This document shows, in pieces, positions 42,031 to 50,303 of a stretch of 64,000 bases of DNA (the first letter of the stretch is position 1; the number at the start of each line of letters is the position of its first letter). The translations under genes were made by a program, and so were the position numbers. This stretch comes from Lysobacterales bacterium (GTDB taxonomy: Bacteria > Pseudomonadota > Gammaproteobacteria > Xanthomonadales > SZUA-38), in assembly GCA_030065125.1 (NCBI GenBank), contig JASJDM010000014.1, positions 23,403-87,402 on the forward strand, given 5' to 3'. The notes below the pieces were generated by a model. It ran no database searches. It had not been told where the DNA came from and saw nothing but the letters and a program-made list of their open reading frames with translations.

Positions 42031-43860
42031 CTAACGCCCCGCGTAACAGGTACCAATTTCAGGCTGCCCTGTGGTCCGGACCTGCTCGAAATGCCGCCAG
42101 AAGCTGCGATCGATTGCCTTCAGCCGGGTCGAGGTGTCAGGTTTCCGGTAGCGCGACAGGTGACGGGGCCCACCGTTATAGGCGGCGTACGTCGCCCGGG
42201 GCAGGTTATCCAGTCCTCCGGGCTCCTCGTGTTCACCCCGGCGCAGGGCGTAATGCACCAGGTAGTGTTCCAGGATCTCGATACCCGCCGCCATGTTGTA
42301 ATCAATGTCCCGCTCCAGCAGCCCCACGTCGTAAACGCCCCGCCACACCCGTCCGTTGATCTGCATCATGCCAACCGCACCGATGGATGAGCGAATGACC
42401 TTGGGCGGCTGGTCCGGCGTGAGGTAATGGCGCCAGCAGCTTTCCTTCCAGGCCGTGGCCAGCACCATCGGGCGGAACAGCGGCACCACCTGCTGGTCCA
42501 GTCGCGTGCTGGCCTCGATTCGCTCCTCGGATTTGCGGATCAACAATTCCCTGACGTATGCCAGGTAGGCGTCCAGCCGGTCGCGCCGGGGAACCAGGGC
42601 ATCCAGGTCCAGCGGGGCAGGGGGGGTGTCGGCCACCGCCGTAGACATCAGCCAGTCCAGCCAGTGTGGTTCAACCGCCACCGCTGCCCCGCTCTGGAGT
42701 CGGGTACCCACCAGGGACTGCAATCGTGGATCCAGGTTGAAGGAGAGCGGCGTGAAGCTCAGCGGCGCATCCCCGGCCAGCAGCATCCGGGCCAGCCGGC
42801 GGACGCCATCCCGGCTGATGTCGATGCCGTATTCCGGACCCAGCGCATCCAGTGCCGCAATCGCGTCTGCCCCGGCCATGAACGTAGTGAGCCGCAGGCT
42901 CGGAAACCGCGCACTGCTGCCGGCCTGTTCAAGCTTCGACACGGCGGGGCGCAGCCGATCCCACGCAGAAACGAACAGGTCTCGGATCGGATCAACCAGG
43001 GAATCGTCGTCTTCAGCCAGGGCACGCCCGATGGCGATGCGGGCATCCAGCAGCGCGGCCAGCAGCTCAATCTGCAGATCCCTGTCATCGGTGGCGGCAG
43101 CCAATGCGAGAATGGCGGTGGTCAGAAAGCCGTCCAGTTCGTCTTCCACCCGGGTCCATTGCTCAAGTTCCTGGATGCTGAGCGGTTCCTCCGGCGTTTG
43201 CACCGTCGCGCGATCCTCCAGCGACAGCAGGATTTCAGCCTGAACGCCGGTCTCGGCGGTGGTGACCCGCACCAGGCGACTGCGGTCAGCCAGCAGCGGA
43301 GCCGCGTCATCGGCAAAGGAACGAATCAGTTCGTCAACCGCCTGCATGGGCTGACGCAGGTCCACCCGGATATCCTGCATTCTCGGCAGCACAATGTTTT
43401 CGGCCAGCAGTCGGGCAGGGCGGGTCAACAGCCCTTTTGAACCGTCGGGCCGCCTCAATTCGGCGCTGATCAGCCGCAGATCCACGCCCAGTCTCGATTC
43501 AGAGACCTGGGGCTCAAGCAGCACGTACAGGCGCCCTCGCGCGTTTTTCGGCCCGACACAACGCCCGAACAGGCGCGTTGCGAGGTCGGCGTCGAACAGT
43601 ACCGACACCCAGGCGCGGGGCGCGGCGGATTCCACCTGCAGGTCCGATAAACGGGTCCGGCTGCACTCGTTGCGCTCGATGGTGACTCGACCTTGATCGT
43701 CCATGCCCAGGGCGCTGGCGCTTTCCCGCGACACCTCCGCAAATCCAAATTCCAGCGGCAGCACCAGTTCCCTGGCATCGGCCGCTGTGCCCAGCAGCAC
43801 GCTGAATCCAATCAGCCATTGGACCCACGGGACTGGAATGCGTCTGAACCAACCAATCAT
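42031..43860 (-). CDS. Exported lytic transglycosylase with long N-terminal region
   Basis: 609 residues. Signal peptide (WLIGFSVLLGTAADA), about 400 residues of repeat-poor helical/beta region with no recognised domain, then an SLT goose-lysozyme-type domain: AWKESCWRH with catalytic E, GAVGMMQINGRVW, and AAYNGGPRHL. It is periplasmic and probably soluble or loosely bound (no lipobox). The large N-terminal part likely binds a partner or glycan. Convergent with the membrane-protein gene; divergent from the leucine dehydrogenase gene only by order, as both are leftward. Confidence 0.86.
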   Translation of the reverse strand: MIGWFRRIPVPWVQWLIGFSVLLGTAADARELVLPLEFGFAEVSRESASALGMDDQGRVTIERNECSRTRLSDLQVESAAPRAWVSVLFDADLATRLFGRCVGPKNARGRLYVLLEPQVSESRLGVDLRLISAELRRPDGSKGLLTRPARLLAENIVLPRMQDIRVDLRQPMQAVDELIRSFADDAAPLLADRSRLVRVTTAETGVQAEILLSLEDRATVQTPEEPLSIQELEQWTRVEDELDGFLTTAILALAAATDDRDLQIELLAALLDARIAIGRALAEDDDSLVDPIRDLFVSAWDRLRPAVSKLEQAGSSARFPSLRLTTFMAGADAIAALDALGPEYGIDISRDGVRRLARMLLAGDAPLSFTPLSFNLDPRLQSLVGTRLQSGAAVAVEPHWLDWLMSTAVADTPPAPLDLDALVPRRDRLDAYLAYVRELLIRKSEERIEASTRLDQQVVPLFRPMVLATAWKESCWRHYLTPDQPPKVIRSSIGAVGMMQINGRVWRGVYDVGLLERDIDYNMAAGIEILEHYLVHYALRRGEHEEPGGLDNLPRATYAAYNGGPRHLSRYRKPDTSTRLKAIDRSFWRHFEQVRTTGQPEIGTCYAGR

Positions 43861-43943
43861 CTGGAAACAGCCTCCAGGAATGAAAGCCTATTGCGTCTGG
43901 CGCCGGGCCCGAATAATGCCCCGTTCAGGCCGGCGGGGGCAAC

Positions 43944-44984
43944 TTATTGAAATCGCGCCTCGGCGATAAGGTCTGCGGCGGACGCCATGCTGCAACGGTG
44001 CTCCGCAGCGATGGCATGGCAATCCTGCAAGGTTTCGGCAAGCCGGTCCAGGTGTGCTTTGAGTGCATCCCGGGACGGCTTATTCAACTGGTAGTGCAGG
44101 TCGATAATGCCGCCTGCATTGGCCAGGTAGTCCGGGCAGTAGAAAACCTGCCGCTCCATCAGTTCGTCGGCCACGCTGTTGTCGGCCAACTGGTTGTTAG
44201 CGCCGCCACAAATTACGGGGCAGGTCAGTTGCTTGACCGAATCGGCTGAGAATACCGCGCCCAGGGCGCAGGGGGCCAACACGTCACAGTCCATGCTGAG
44301 GATTTCATCGGCCTTGACTGACGCCGCACCCGTAGATTCTGCAACCGACAATGCCAGGTCCTGATTAATATCTGCAATGACGACCCGCCCGCCGTCTTCG
44401 GCCACCAGTTTCGCCAGCCGGGAACCCACGTTGCCGGCGCCCTGGATGGCTACCACGAGTCCCGAGAGGGTTTCGGCACCCAGTCGAATCCTTACTGCCT
44501 CACGCATGCAGACCAAAACGCCGTAGGCGGTGGAGGCCGAGGCGTTTCCGGCACCCGGCTTGATCCCGCCGACGTGCCGTGTTGTTTCGCCTATGACTGC
44601 GATGTCGTCAATGGTGGTACCGGAGTCGAAGGAGGTGATATATCGACCTCCCAGTTGTTCAACGAACGTTCCCATGGCACGCAGCAGTTCCGGCGTTTTC
44701 TGTGTTGCCGGATCGCCCATGATCACGGCTTTTCCGCCTCCGAACGGAATGTCACCGATGGCACACTTGTAGGTCATACCCTTGGACAGTCGCAGGACGT
44801 CTGTCAGCGCGCTGATTTCATCCGGGTAAGCCATCATGCGGCAGCCACCGATGGCAGGCCCGCGTCTGCGGTTGTGCACTGCGATGATGGCTTTCAGTCC
44901 AGTGTCCGGGTCGTGGGCAAAGGTTACCGACTCGTGATCGAATTCGTCATGGTTAAAGAGCATGGTCCTGGGGGGCGTGGTCAA
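43944..44984 (-). CDS. Leucine dehydrogenase family (Glu/Leu/Phe/Val dehydrogenase)
   Basis: 346 residues, NAD-dependent oxidative deamination of branched-chain amino acids. MTYKCAIGDIPFGGGKAV contains the substrate Lys (K73) and the catalytic Lys K85 (GGGK), and GAGNVGSRLAKLV is the Rossmann glycine loop. A second Asn/Thr pattern GGANNQLAD fits the coenzyme end. The start is TTG 44984, chosen for the GGAG sequence 8 bases upstream; ATG 44963 is an alternative. Monocistronic. Confidence 0.91.
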   Translation of the reverse strand: MTTPPRTMLFNHDEFDHESVTFAHDPDTGLKAIIAVHNRRRGPAIGGCRMMAYPDEISALTDVLRLSKGMTYKCAIGDIPFGGGKAVIMGDPATQKTPELLRAMGTFVEQLGGRYITSFDSGTTIDDIAVIGETTRHVGGIKPGAGNASASTAYGVLVCMREAVRIRLGAETLSGLVVAIQGAGNVGSRLAKLVAEDGGRVVIADINQDLALSVAESTGAASVKADEILSMDCDVLAPCALGAVFSADSVKQLTCPVICGGANNQLADNSVADELMERQVFYCPDYLANAGGIIDLHYQLNKPSRDALKAHLDRLAETLQDCHAIAAEHRCSMASAADLIAEARFQ

Positions 44985-45602
44985 CTGTCACTCCAAATTA
45001 ACAAGGCTGACGCCAAAACCCCATGATTGGTGTGGACTGAATGACGTTGTCCCGGAACTCAGTGACGGTAAGTCAGAAAGAAGGGCGACAGGTGGCCGCG
45101 ACGGGCCCGTGCCGACCTATTGACAAAACACGGGCGCCTGTTTAATTGCGCATAATGTATATTATGTTAAATAAAGTACGCTTTTGCCGACGACCACCGA
45201 CGCCCTCTTCACCCGTCGCCCCGTGGCCTGTATAACAGCGCCGTTCACTATTAGCCGATTTTCCCGCCAACTTAGGCTTCCGGCATGGGTTGATCTGTAC
45301 CACGTGCAATTTTCGGAATGATTGGCGCCGGTTCGAGGCGTGGTGCCAGACTGTCGCGTTATCCAGCTTGCCCGCGGATCCGGGCAACGTGGCCATGTTC
45401 GTCGCGTCTCAATCAGCCGATGGTTTGAATCGCTCAACGCTCAATCGACGTTTAGCCGCCATTCGGTAACCATTAGCACCTGCCTCGTTGAAGTAGCGAT
45501 AATGCGGCCTATCACCGAAACTGCCCGATTGCGGTACAAGGAGCGCGGCTCAGACACCAGCCATTGCCTCACCTCTACTATCCTGTTGAGACGGGATGCT
45601 CG
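44985..45602. other. Long non-coding gap, start of the atypical stretch
   Basis: About 620 bases without a recognised gene. A sigma70-like sequence is present at 45120-45148 (TTGACA, 17 bases, TAATTG) pointing rightward, and an AT-rich inverted repeat CATAAT/ATTATG at 45151-45166. No gene of clear identity is downstream in that direction for over 4 kb. The A+T content rises here and stays higher until about 49.9 kb. Confidence 0.5.
45120..45148 (+). promoter_or_regulatory. Possible sigma70 promoter reading into non-coding DNA
   Basis: TTGACA (45120-45125), 17-base spacer, TAATTG (45143-45148). The inverted repeat CATAAT-4-ATTATG begins 2 bases later and could be an operator. It would drive a transcript antisense to the UbiB-like gene or a small RNA; unproven. 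Confidence 0.3.
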
Positions 45603-47273
45603 TTACAGTTTTTTCCCCTTCCACAGAGACCATGTTGTGATGAAGACGAGGAGTCCTCCAGCAACCAGTAGGAGAGAGGGTAACTTGATGCCGAAGGGAA
45701 GTAGGATGTCGGTGGCGGCGCGAGTAAACCATGCAAAGATCAGGGCGGCGATACCGGTCGCACCTGTGAACAGGTTGAGGCCGAGTTTGTTGAGGCGCGC
45801 GTACGTCTTATCGTCGATCTGTATGCGAGTTCGGGTGGCGAAATGACCTTCATCGACTCGGCGCATGATACGCCTCAACAAAACCGGCATTTCCACGATG
45901 GCGTCAGCATCTCGAAAGATGCGCATTCCGAGTTCTTTGGCCATCGTCTCAATATCGAGAACCTTCATCCCCTCTTCTGCACCAAAGTCTTCGGCGACGG
46001 CCTGGAGATCGAATCGTGGATCGAGGAGCCGGATGGTGCCATCGAGGGTGCCAAAGGTCTTATCGAGCAAGAAGAGATCGGCAGGGATATGGAGCTCGTG
46101 CTCAATTACAAAGCTTTGCAGGGCTTCGCTGGCCTGTGCCCTTGGCATGGAGGCGATATTCCGGAAGAGCAGTCGCAGGTCTTCACGCAGCTTTCGCATA
46201 TCGACATCATGTCCAACGATGTCATAGTCGAGGAGGTGCGCGGCCATGCTGACGTGGTCTCGCTGGATGACGTCAAACACGATCGCGCGGAGCATGGCCA
46301 GGGTGTGGCGATCGAAGCGTCCGATCATACCGAAGTCAAGAATTCCGAGTACGCCATCAGGCAAGAGCATCAAATTTCCAGGGTGAGGGTCGGCGTGAAA
46401 GAGCCCATCGCGAAAGATCTGTTTCAAGGTGACCATCACCACCATCTTTGCTAACTCGCGGGTGTCAACTTCCTGCTTGTCGTGCACGTCGAGTTGGCTG
46501 ATGTTGACGCCATCGAGGAATTCCATGGTGAGCAGGCGTTGGGCAGAGTAGTCCCAAAAGATGCGGGCTATATGCACCTTCGAGTCATCTTGAAAATTGC
46601 GCGCAAACTCCTCTGTGAGTTGACCTTCTGCGACGAAGTCCAGCTCGCGCAGGATGACCCGCTCAAACTCCTGGATCACCCTCACCTTATCAATGGTCTC
46701 GGCAAATCTGCTGCGGTTGGCGAGGCGAGCCATTCCGTAGAGGATTGAGAGATCCATGCGGATTTGCTCTTCAATCCCGGGGCGCAGAACCTTGGCAACG
46801 GCCTGGGTTCCATCGGGCAAAGTGCAGCGGTGCACTTGGGCAATCGAGGCTGCTGCAAGCGGCTTCTCCTCAAATGTGGGGAAGATCTCTTTGAGTTCTT
46901 TTCCCATCTCCGTCTCAACCACTTCCTTCACCTCTTCAAAGGGGATCTTGGAGGCGTGGTCCTGAAGCTTCCGTAACTCCGTGATATAGGGCTTTGGCAA
47001 CAGATCCGGGCGAGTACTCAAAATCTGCCCCATCTTGATGAAAGTGGGCCCCAGTTCTTCGCAGACCATGCGCAGACGCTCGGGAGCGCTCAAGGGTCTA
47101 ATCGGTTGAGAAGGTGTCTCTCCTTCTGTGCGCTCGTCATAAGGAGACAAAGCTTCATCCCCTGTAAAAAGCTTGCTGAAACCCATCCTGTCGGAGAGAT
47201 AGCCAAAGTCATGTCGAGCAAACGCCGCCGTGATCTGTGCATAGCGCCTATATCGAGTCACAAATTCCACCAT
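45603..47273 (-). CDS. ABC1/UbiB-family atypical kinase
   Basis: 556 residues. ABC1 signatures: [16 protein letters not shown] (KxGQ), [13 protein letters not shown] (the Ala-rich nucleotide loop), and [13 protein letters not shown] plus DFGMIGRF (catalytic Asn/Asp and metal-binding DFG). Two C-terminal TM helices (about 500-545). UbiB homologues act in ubiquinone biosynthesis or quinone extraction. Sequence and codon usage look unlike the neighbours (AT-richer), and the AGGAGG ribosome-binding site before ATG 47273 is stronger than most nearby. Probably not the housekeeping ubiB, which would be linked to ubiE/ubiJ. Confidence 0.88.
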   Translation of the reverse strand: MVEFVTRYRRYAQITAAFARHDFGYLSDRMGFSKLFTGDEALSPYDERTEGETPSQPIRPLSAPERLRMVCEELGPTFIKMGQILSTRPDLLPKPYITELRKLQDHASKIPFEEVKEVVETEMGKELKEIFPTFEEKPLAAASIAQVHRCTLPDGTQAVAKVLRPGIEEQIRMDLSILYGMARLANRSRFAETIDKVRVIQEFERVILRELDFVAEGQLTEEFARNFQDDSKVHIARIFWDYSAQRLLTMEFLDGVNISQLDVHDKQEVDTRELAKMVVMVTLKQIFRDGLFHADPHPGNLMLLPDGVLGILDFGMIGRFDRHTLAMLRAIVFDVIQRDHVSMAAHLLDYDIVGHDVDMRKLREDLRLLFRNIASMPRAQASEALQSFVIEHELHIPADLFLLDKTFGTLDGTIRLLDPRFDLQAVAEDFGAEEGMKVLDIETMAKELGMRIFRDADAIVEMPVLLRRIMRRVDEGHFATRTRIQIDDKTYARLNKLGLNLFTGATGIAALIFAWFTRAATDILLPFGIKLPSLLLVAGGLLVFITTWSLWKGKKL

Positions 47274-47633
47274 GTGTTTGGCCTCCTGCCAGGCCGACCT
47301 GTCCAGGTTTCTTTCCCTGGAGTCCAGGGAGTGTCCTTGGTCAGCTTCGCGCCTGGTCGCGTGTCGAAGTCACGCTGAAGAGTGCTGAGATCACCATGAA
47401 GTAGCTCACCGGCAACAGCCGTTGAATCAAGTCGATGAGCCTGGCATTCGCTCGGGCCAAAATTCGGCCGCGTCGACGTTCGACACCCTTTGATAATCGC
47501 AATTGCCAATACTATCGGGTACGCGCTTGCCGACGCGTATTGGCGAGTCTGCTCAAAGCAGCCGTTCACGCCGACAGTGGACTACTTCGGCAGCTGGCCC
47601 AATGTGTTCACTGGAATCCGGCCGAATTGGCCA
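47274..47633. other. Non-coding gap between UbiB-like and ATC-hydrolase-family genes
   Basis: About 360 bases. Open frames on both strands have no recognisable product. It may hold the promoter of the UbiB-like gene and remnants of a lost gene; nothing clear is seen. Confidence 0.5.
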
Positions 47634-48278
47634 TCAATTCGCCCCCGCTACCGGGAATCTCCATCTGAAGTCGCAATGCGCATCGCCATCCGCGATGGTC
47701 TGTGTGCGTTCCAGTTCGACACCCCATTCCTCTGCCATCACGTAGTCCATGTTGCCCGCTGCAGGCTCGGTCAGCTCAGGAAGCCCTTGGGCTCGAAAGT
47801 AGTCGGCAAACGGGCAGCGCGTGATGTCGAACGCCACGCCTGTCTCCGAGCGGAGGTGGCGATAACAGAACGGAGGAGCTGGCAGGAAACGCCTGGTGAT
47901 ATTGCCCAGAATCCACCTGACCCTCACCTCTCGTTTGGCGCTGCGCAGCCGCGAAAACTTGAACATGGCGGCCGGCACGGGTCGATAGACGTCCGTCATG
48001 ATCATCTCGACAATCTGGGCAGCATCGGCACTGCTCATGCCGTACTCCTGCACAGCTCGATAGAGCGCGCTACTCCATTCGAGGTACCGCATCATGTGGT
48101 TCACCCCGGCGCTACCGCTGCGGCGGGGGCGTTTGGGCGCCAACTGAGATTGCCAAGTTCGCGTTGAGCGCCAGACCTGATCCGCCTTGTCCGGAAAACG
48201 GGCCTGAAGGTGACGTCTGGCGCCGCGCCTATAAGCCGTCGCCGGTGCCATCCAAAAAAGCAAAAAACCAATACTCAT
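47634..48278 (-). CDS. ATC-hydrolase-family protein (L-2-amino-thiazoline-4-carboxylate hydrolase-like)
   Basis: 214 residues, one hydrophobic N-terminal helix (IGFLLFWMAPATAYRRGA). The C-terminal core has FDITRCPFADYFRAQGLPELT and NMDYVMAEEWGVELERTQTIADGDAHCDFRW, which follows the pattern of the ATC hydrolase family; its cysteine (CPFAD) and the later Cys/His fit a ligand or catalytic set. Homologues are mostly uncharacterised outside the Pseudomonas enzyme that makes cysteine from ATC. GAGAGGAAG lies before ATG 48278. It is leftward, next to the Rieske-like gene. Confidence 0.75.
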   Translation of the reverse strand: MSIGFLLFWMAPATAYRRGARRHLQARFPDKADQVWRSTRTWQSQLAPKRPRRSGSAGVNHMMRYLEWSSALYRAVQEYGMSSADAAQIVEMIMTDVYRPVPAAMFKFSRLRSAKREVRVRWILGNITRRFLPAPPFCYRHLRSETGVAFDITRCPFADYFRAQGLPELTEPAAGNMDYVMAEEWGVELERTQTIADGDAHCDFRWRFPVAGAN

Positions 48279-48315
48279 ACTTCCTCTCCCATGGGTTCGG
48301 TATTTCCGAGATCGG

Positions 48316-48786
48316 TCACACCCGGATCGTCAGACTGTTGCTTTCCAAAACGGCTTCATACGTTCTGAGAGGCTTTCGAGCCATGCCGCTCACGTTTGCG
48401 CCGTCAAGGGCGAAAACCGAACTGCCGAGACTCGGACACTTAAAACGTGTGTTCTCACGGTCGTACTCCAATTCGACGCCCCTGTGCGTGCAGAGAAGAG
48501 ACGCGATCACAAATCGGTTCTCTTCCACGCGAGCGATAATCAGCTCGTCGGGAAGATCGCTATTGCGGACTTTCACCGCACCGCCGACTTGCCTCAAGGC
48601 GGGCTCGGACGAAAGATTTACAGTAAGAACTGAGCCGTCGAACGTAATGGAATCCGGATTCGCAGCCGGTGTGTTGCTAATCCCCGTGTAGGTCGCGCAT
48701 CCGTTAACTCCGCACAGACAGGCGGACGTAACCGCGACGCCTGCTGCGCCTTTCTTGATGAAGTCTCGTCTATCGATGTCGACCAT
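48316..48786 (-). CDS. Tat-exported Rieske-like protein lacking one cluster ligand
   Basis: 156 residues with a twin-arginine signal (RRDFIKKGAAGVAV) and a lipobox-like/Cys patch (CLCGVNGCA) after it. The Rieske fold is clear: CTHRGVEL (first Cys-His ligand pair) and, 16 or so residues later, KCPSLGSSVF. In normal Rieske proteins this second box is CPCHGS; here the His is Leu and the second Cys is Ser, so the [2Fe-2S] cluster would lack a ligand. Verified on the DNA (codons tgt-ccg-agt-ctc-ggc-agt). Start ATG 48786 is set by the Tat signal. Either degenerate, or a changed cluster/other ligand. Confidence 0.8.
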   Translation of the reverse strand: MVDIDRRDFIKKGAAGVAVTSACLCGVNGCATYTGISNTPAANPDSITFDGSVLTVNLSSEPALRQVGGAVKVRNSDLPDELIIARVEENRFVIASLLCTHRGVELEYDRENTRFKCPSLGSSVFALDGANVSGMARKPLRTYEAVLESNSLTIRV

Positions 48787-48870
48787 GCTGTACCTCCAAC
48801 AGTCTGGTGCGAATGGACGAACGTCGGGCGCGCCAAGTGGAGTCCGGCGAATCTGATTCGGTGAGGGCAC

Positions 48871-49430
48871 GCAGAATGGTCGACCTGCTGGCTAGCGGGA
48901 AGCAGCTGTCAACCGATGCGCTTTCACAGTGAACAATCCGGGCCTGGTTTGCCCTCGCCCGTCGTTCGCTAAGAATCTGGAATGTAGCACGCCGATTTCT
49001 GTTGTCGAATACGGAAAAACCGGGGTTCTCGGACCGTTGAGACAGCTCTTGTCGCTTCGTTTCGCATGATGAGGACCGCGGCAATACCTTGGAATGGTTG
49101 TCGAACTGCTCAACCCAGAGCAGACCGGGTTTATCAATTCAATGAGTTACGCTTGTTTCTGTGAACAAAACTGTTTCACAGGCCAATCGCCCGCTTACCA
49201 TTAAGTCCTTTGCAGAATGTCAGCATTCATTTCCAGGGTCTGGATTGACGTCCATTTTTGGGCGGATTATCTTGATCGCTCCCCAATCCCGTCGGAGGTT
49301 TAATGACCGCACGCTAGGGCCTTGTTCACCTTGGGCCCGTTAACTCTCTTCGTTACGCTGCCTCAATGCGTGGCAGTGCGGTTGCATTCGTCTCGAGCAT
49401 ACGAGACACCTACTGACAGGACCACCTGAC
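48871..49430. other. Non-coding gap with weak hairpin
   Basis: About 560 bases without a gene. A small inverted repeat (CTGTGAAC and GTTTCACAG) occurs at 49159-49182. The rest is A+T-richer than the chromosome average here. No promoter or gene was confidently seen apart from the leader to the GNAT gene. Confidence 0.5.
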
Positions 49431-49892
49431 ATGAGTTCAAGACCTGCCGTGCCGGCGGATATTCCGGCAATTCGACATGTGCTTCAGGACACTGCGCTCT
49501 TCCCTTCGGAATTGCTGGAAGAGCTGATTCATCCCTTTTTCCACGATGACTCGCACGGCGAGCACTGGTTCGTCCACGATTCGGATCGTGAAGGTGTAAT
49601 CGGATTCGGTTTCGTCCGACCGGAGCCGTTGGCCGATGGAACATGGAACCTTGTCGCCATCGGAGTGAGGAATCACATGCAGGGACGAGGCGTCGGCGCC
49701 GCCATGATGCGCTACGTCGAGGAGCATTTAGCAGACCAGCGCGTGCTCATCGTGGAAACATCCAGCGTGCCGGAGTACGCAAGAACACGGCGATTCTATT
49801 CAAACCTGGGATTCGCCCACGAAGCTACGATACGAGACTATTGGGCCGCTGGCGATGACAAGGTCATTTTCTGGAAGGCCTTCGGCGTCTAG
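49431..49892 (+). CDS. GNAT-family N-acetyltransferase
   Basis: 153 residues. Acetyl-CoA loop motif VRNHMQGRGVGAAMMRYVEEHL (Q/R-x-x-G-x-G/A) and the C-terminal VLIVETSSVPEYARTRRFYSNLGFAHEATIRDYW, with FYSNLGF being the usual end of motif B. Substrate unknown. Rightward and monocistronic between the AT-richer stretch and the hydantoinase locus. Confidence 0.87.
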   Translation: MSSRPAVPADIPAIRHVLQDTALFPSELLEELIHPFFHDDSHGEHWFVHDSDREGVIGFGFVRPEPLADGTWNLVAIGVRNHMQGRGVGAAMMRYVEEHLADQRVLIVETSSVPEYARTRRFYSNLGFAHEATIRDYWAAGDDKVIFWKAFGV

Positions 49893-49984
49893 CGATGCTG
49901 GCAGCCGCTGCCCCCTGTGCAGCGGTCTGCCATCTGATGACGGGAGCAAAAGTTGACGTCGAAGCCTACGCCGGAATGCTATTG

Positions 49985-50296
49985 CTATCCCAGCACCTCA
50001 CTCACAAAAAAGCTGTAATCCCCCAGCTTCTTAAGATTCTCCTTCAGATCCGCCTGCACCGTGGGGTCATGGAATCCTCGTTCGAAACTGGCCCGGTCGG
50101 GCCACTCCAGGGTGGTGTGAAAGCGGTAGTCCGGCAGCGCGCCGTCCGGCCAGCTTTCGGTGATTCGGGCGAAGTCTGTCTTCTCCACGCCCTCGATGGA
50201 TTCGTTGGACGCCTGGTGCTCGGTCAGGCGCCAGGCGATGAACTTTTCTTCGTCCGCGCCCTCGGGCAGGTTGTACAGAACGGTCAAGCGAATCAT
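49985..50296 (-). CDS. EthD-family (dimeric alpha-beta barrel) protein
   Basis: 103 residues: IRLTVLYNLPEGADEEKFIAWRLTEHQ and WPDRASFERGFHDPTVQADLKENLKKLGDYSFFVSEVL match EthD-like proteins, small barrel proteins that accompany oxidative or hydrolytic catabolic operons. ATG 50296 lies 8 bases after the HyuB stop; longer in-frame starts would sit inside HyuB. Last gene of the leftward TonB-HyuA-HyuB run; role as accessory enzyme is inferred. Confidence 0.75.
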   Translation of the reverse strand: MIRLTVLYNLPEGADEEKFIAWRLTEHQASNESIEGVEKTDFARITESWPDGALPDYRFHTTLEWPDRASFERGFHDPTVQADLKENLKKLGDYSFFVSEVLG

Positions 50297-50303
50297 CGTT
50301 CTA

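Noticed and set aside
45320..45350. GGTTCGA sequence resembling a tRNA T-arm
   Set aside because: The stem does not pair on both sides and no acceptor or anticodon arm fits; not a tRNA.
47490..48167. Open frame of 225 codons in the UbiB/ATC gap
   Set aside because: Antisense to the ATC-hydrolase-family gene; no domain, no ribosome-binding site.
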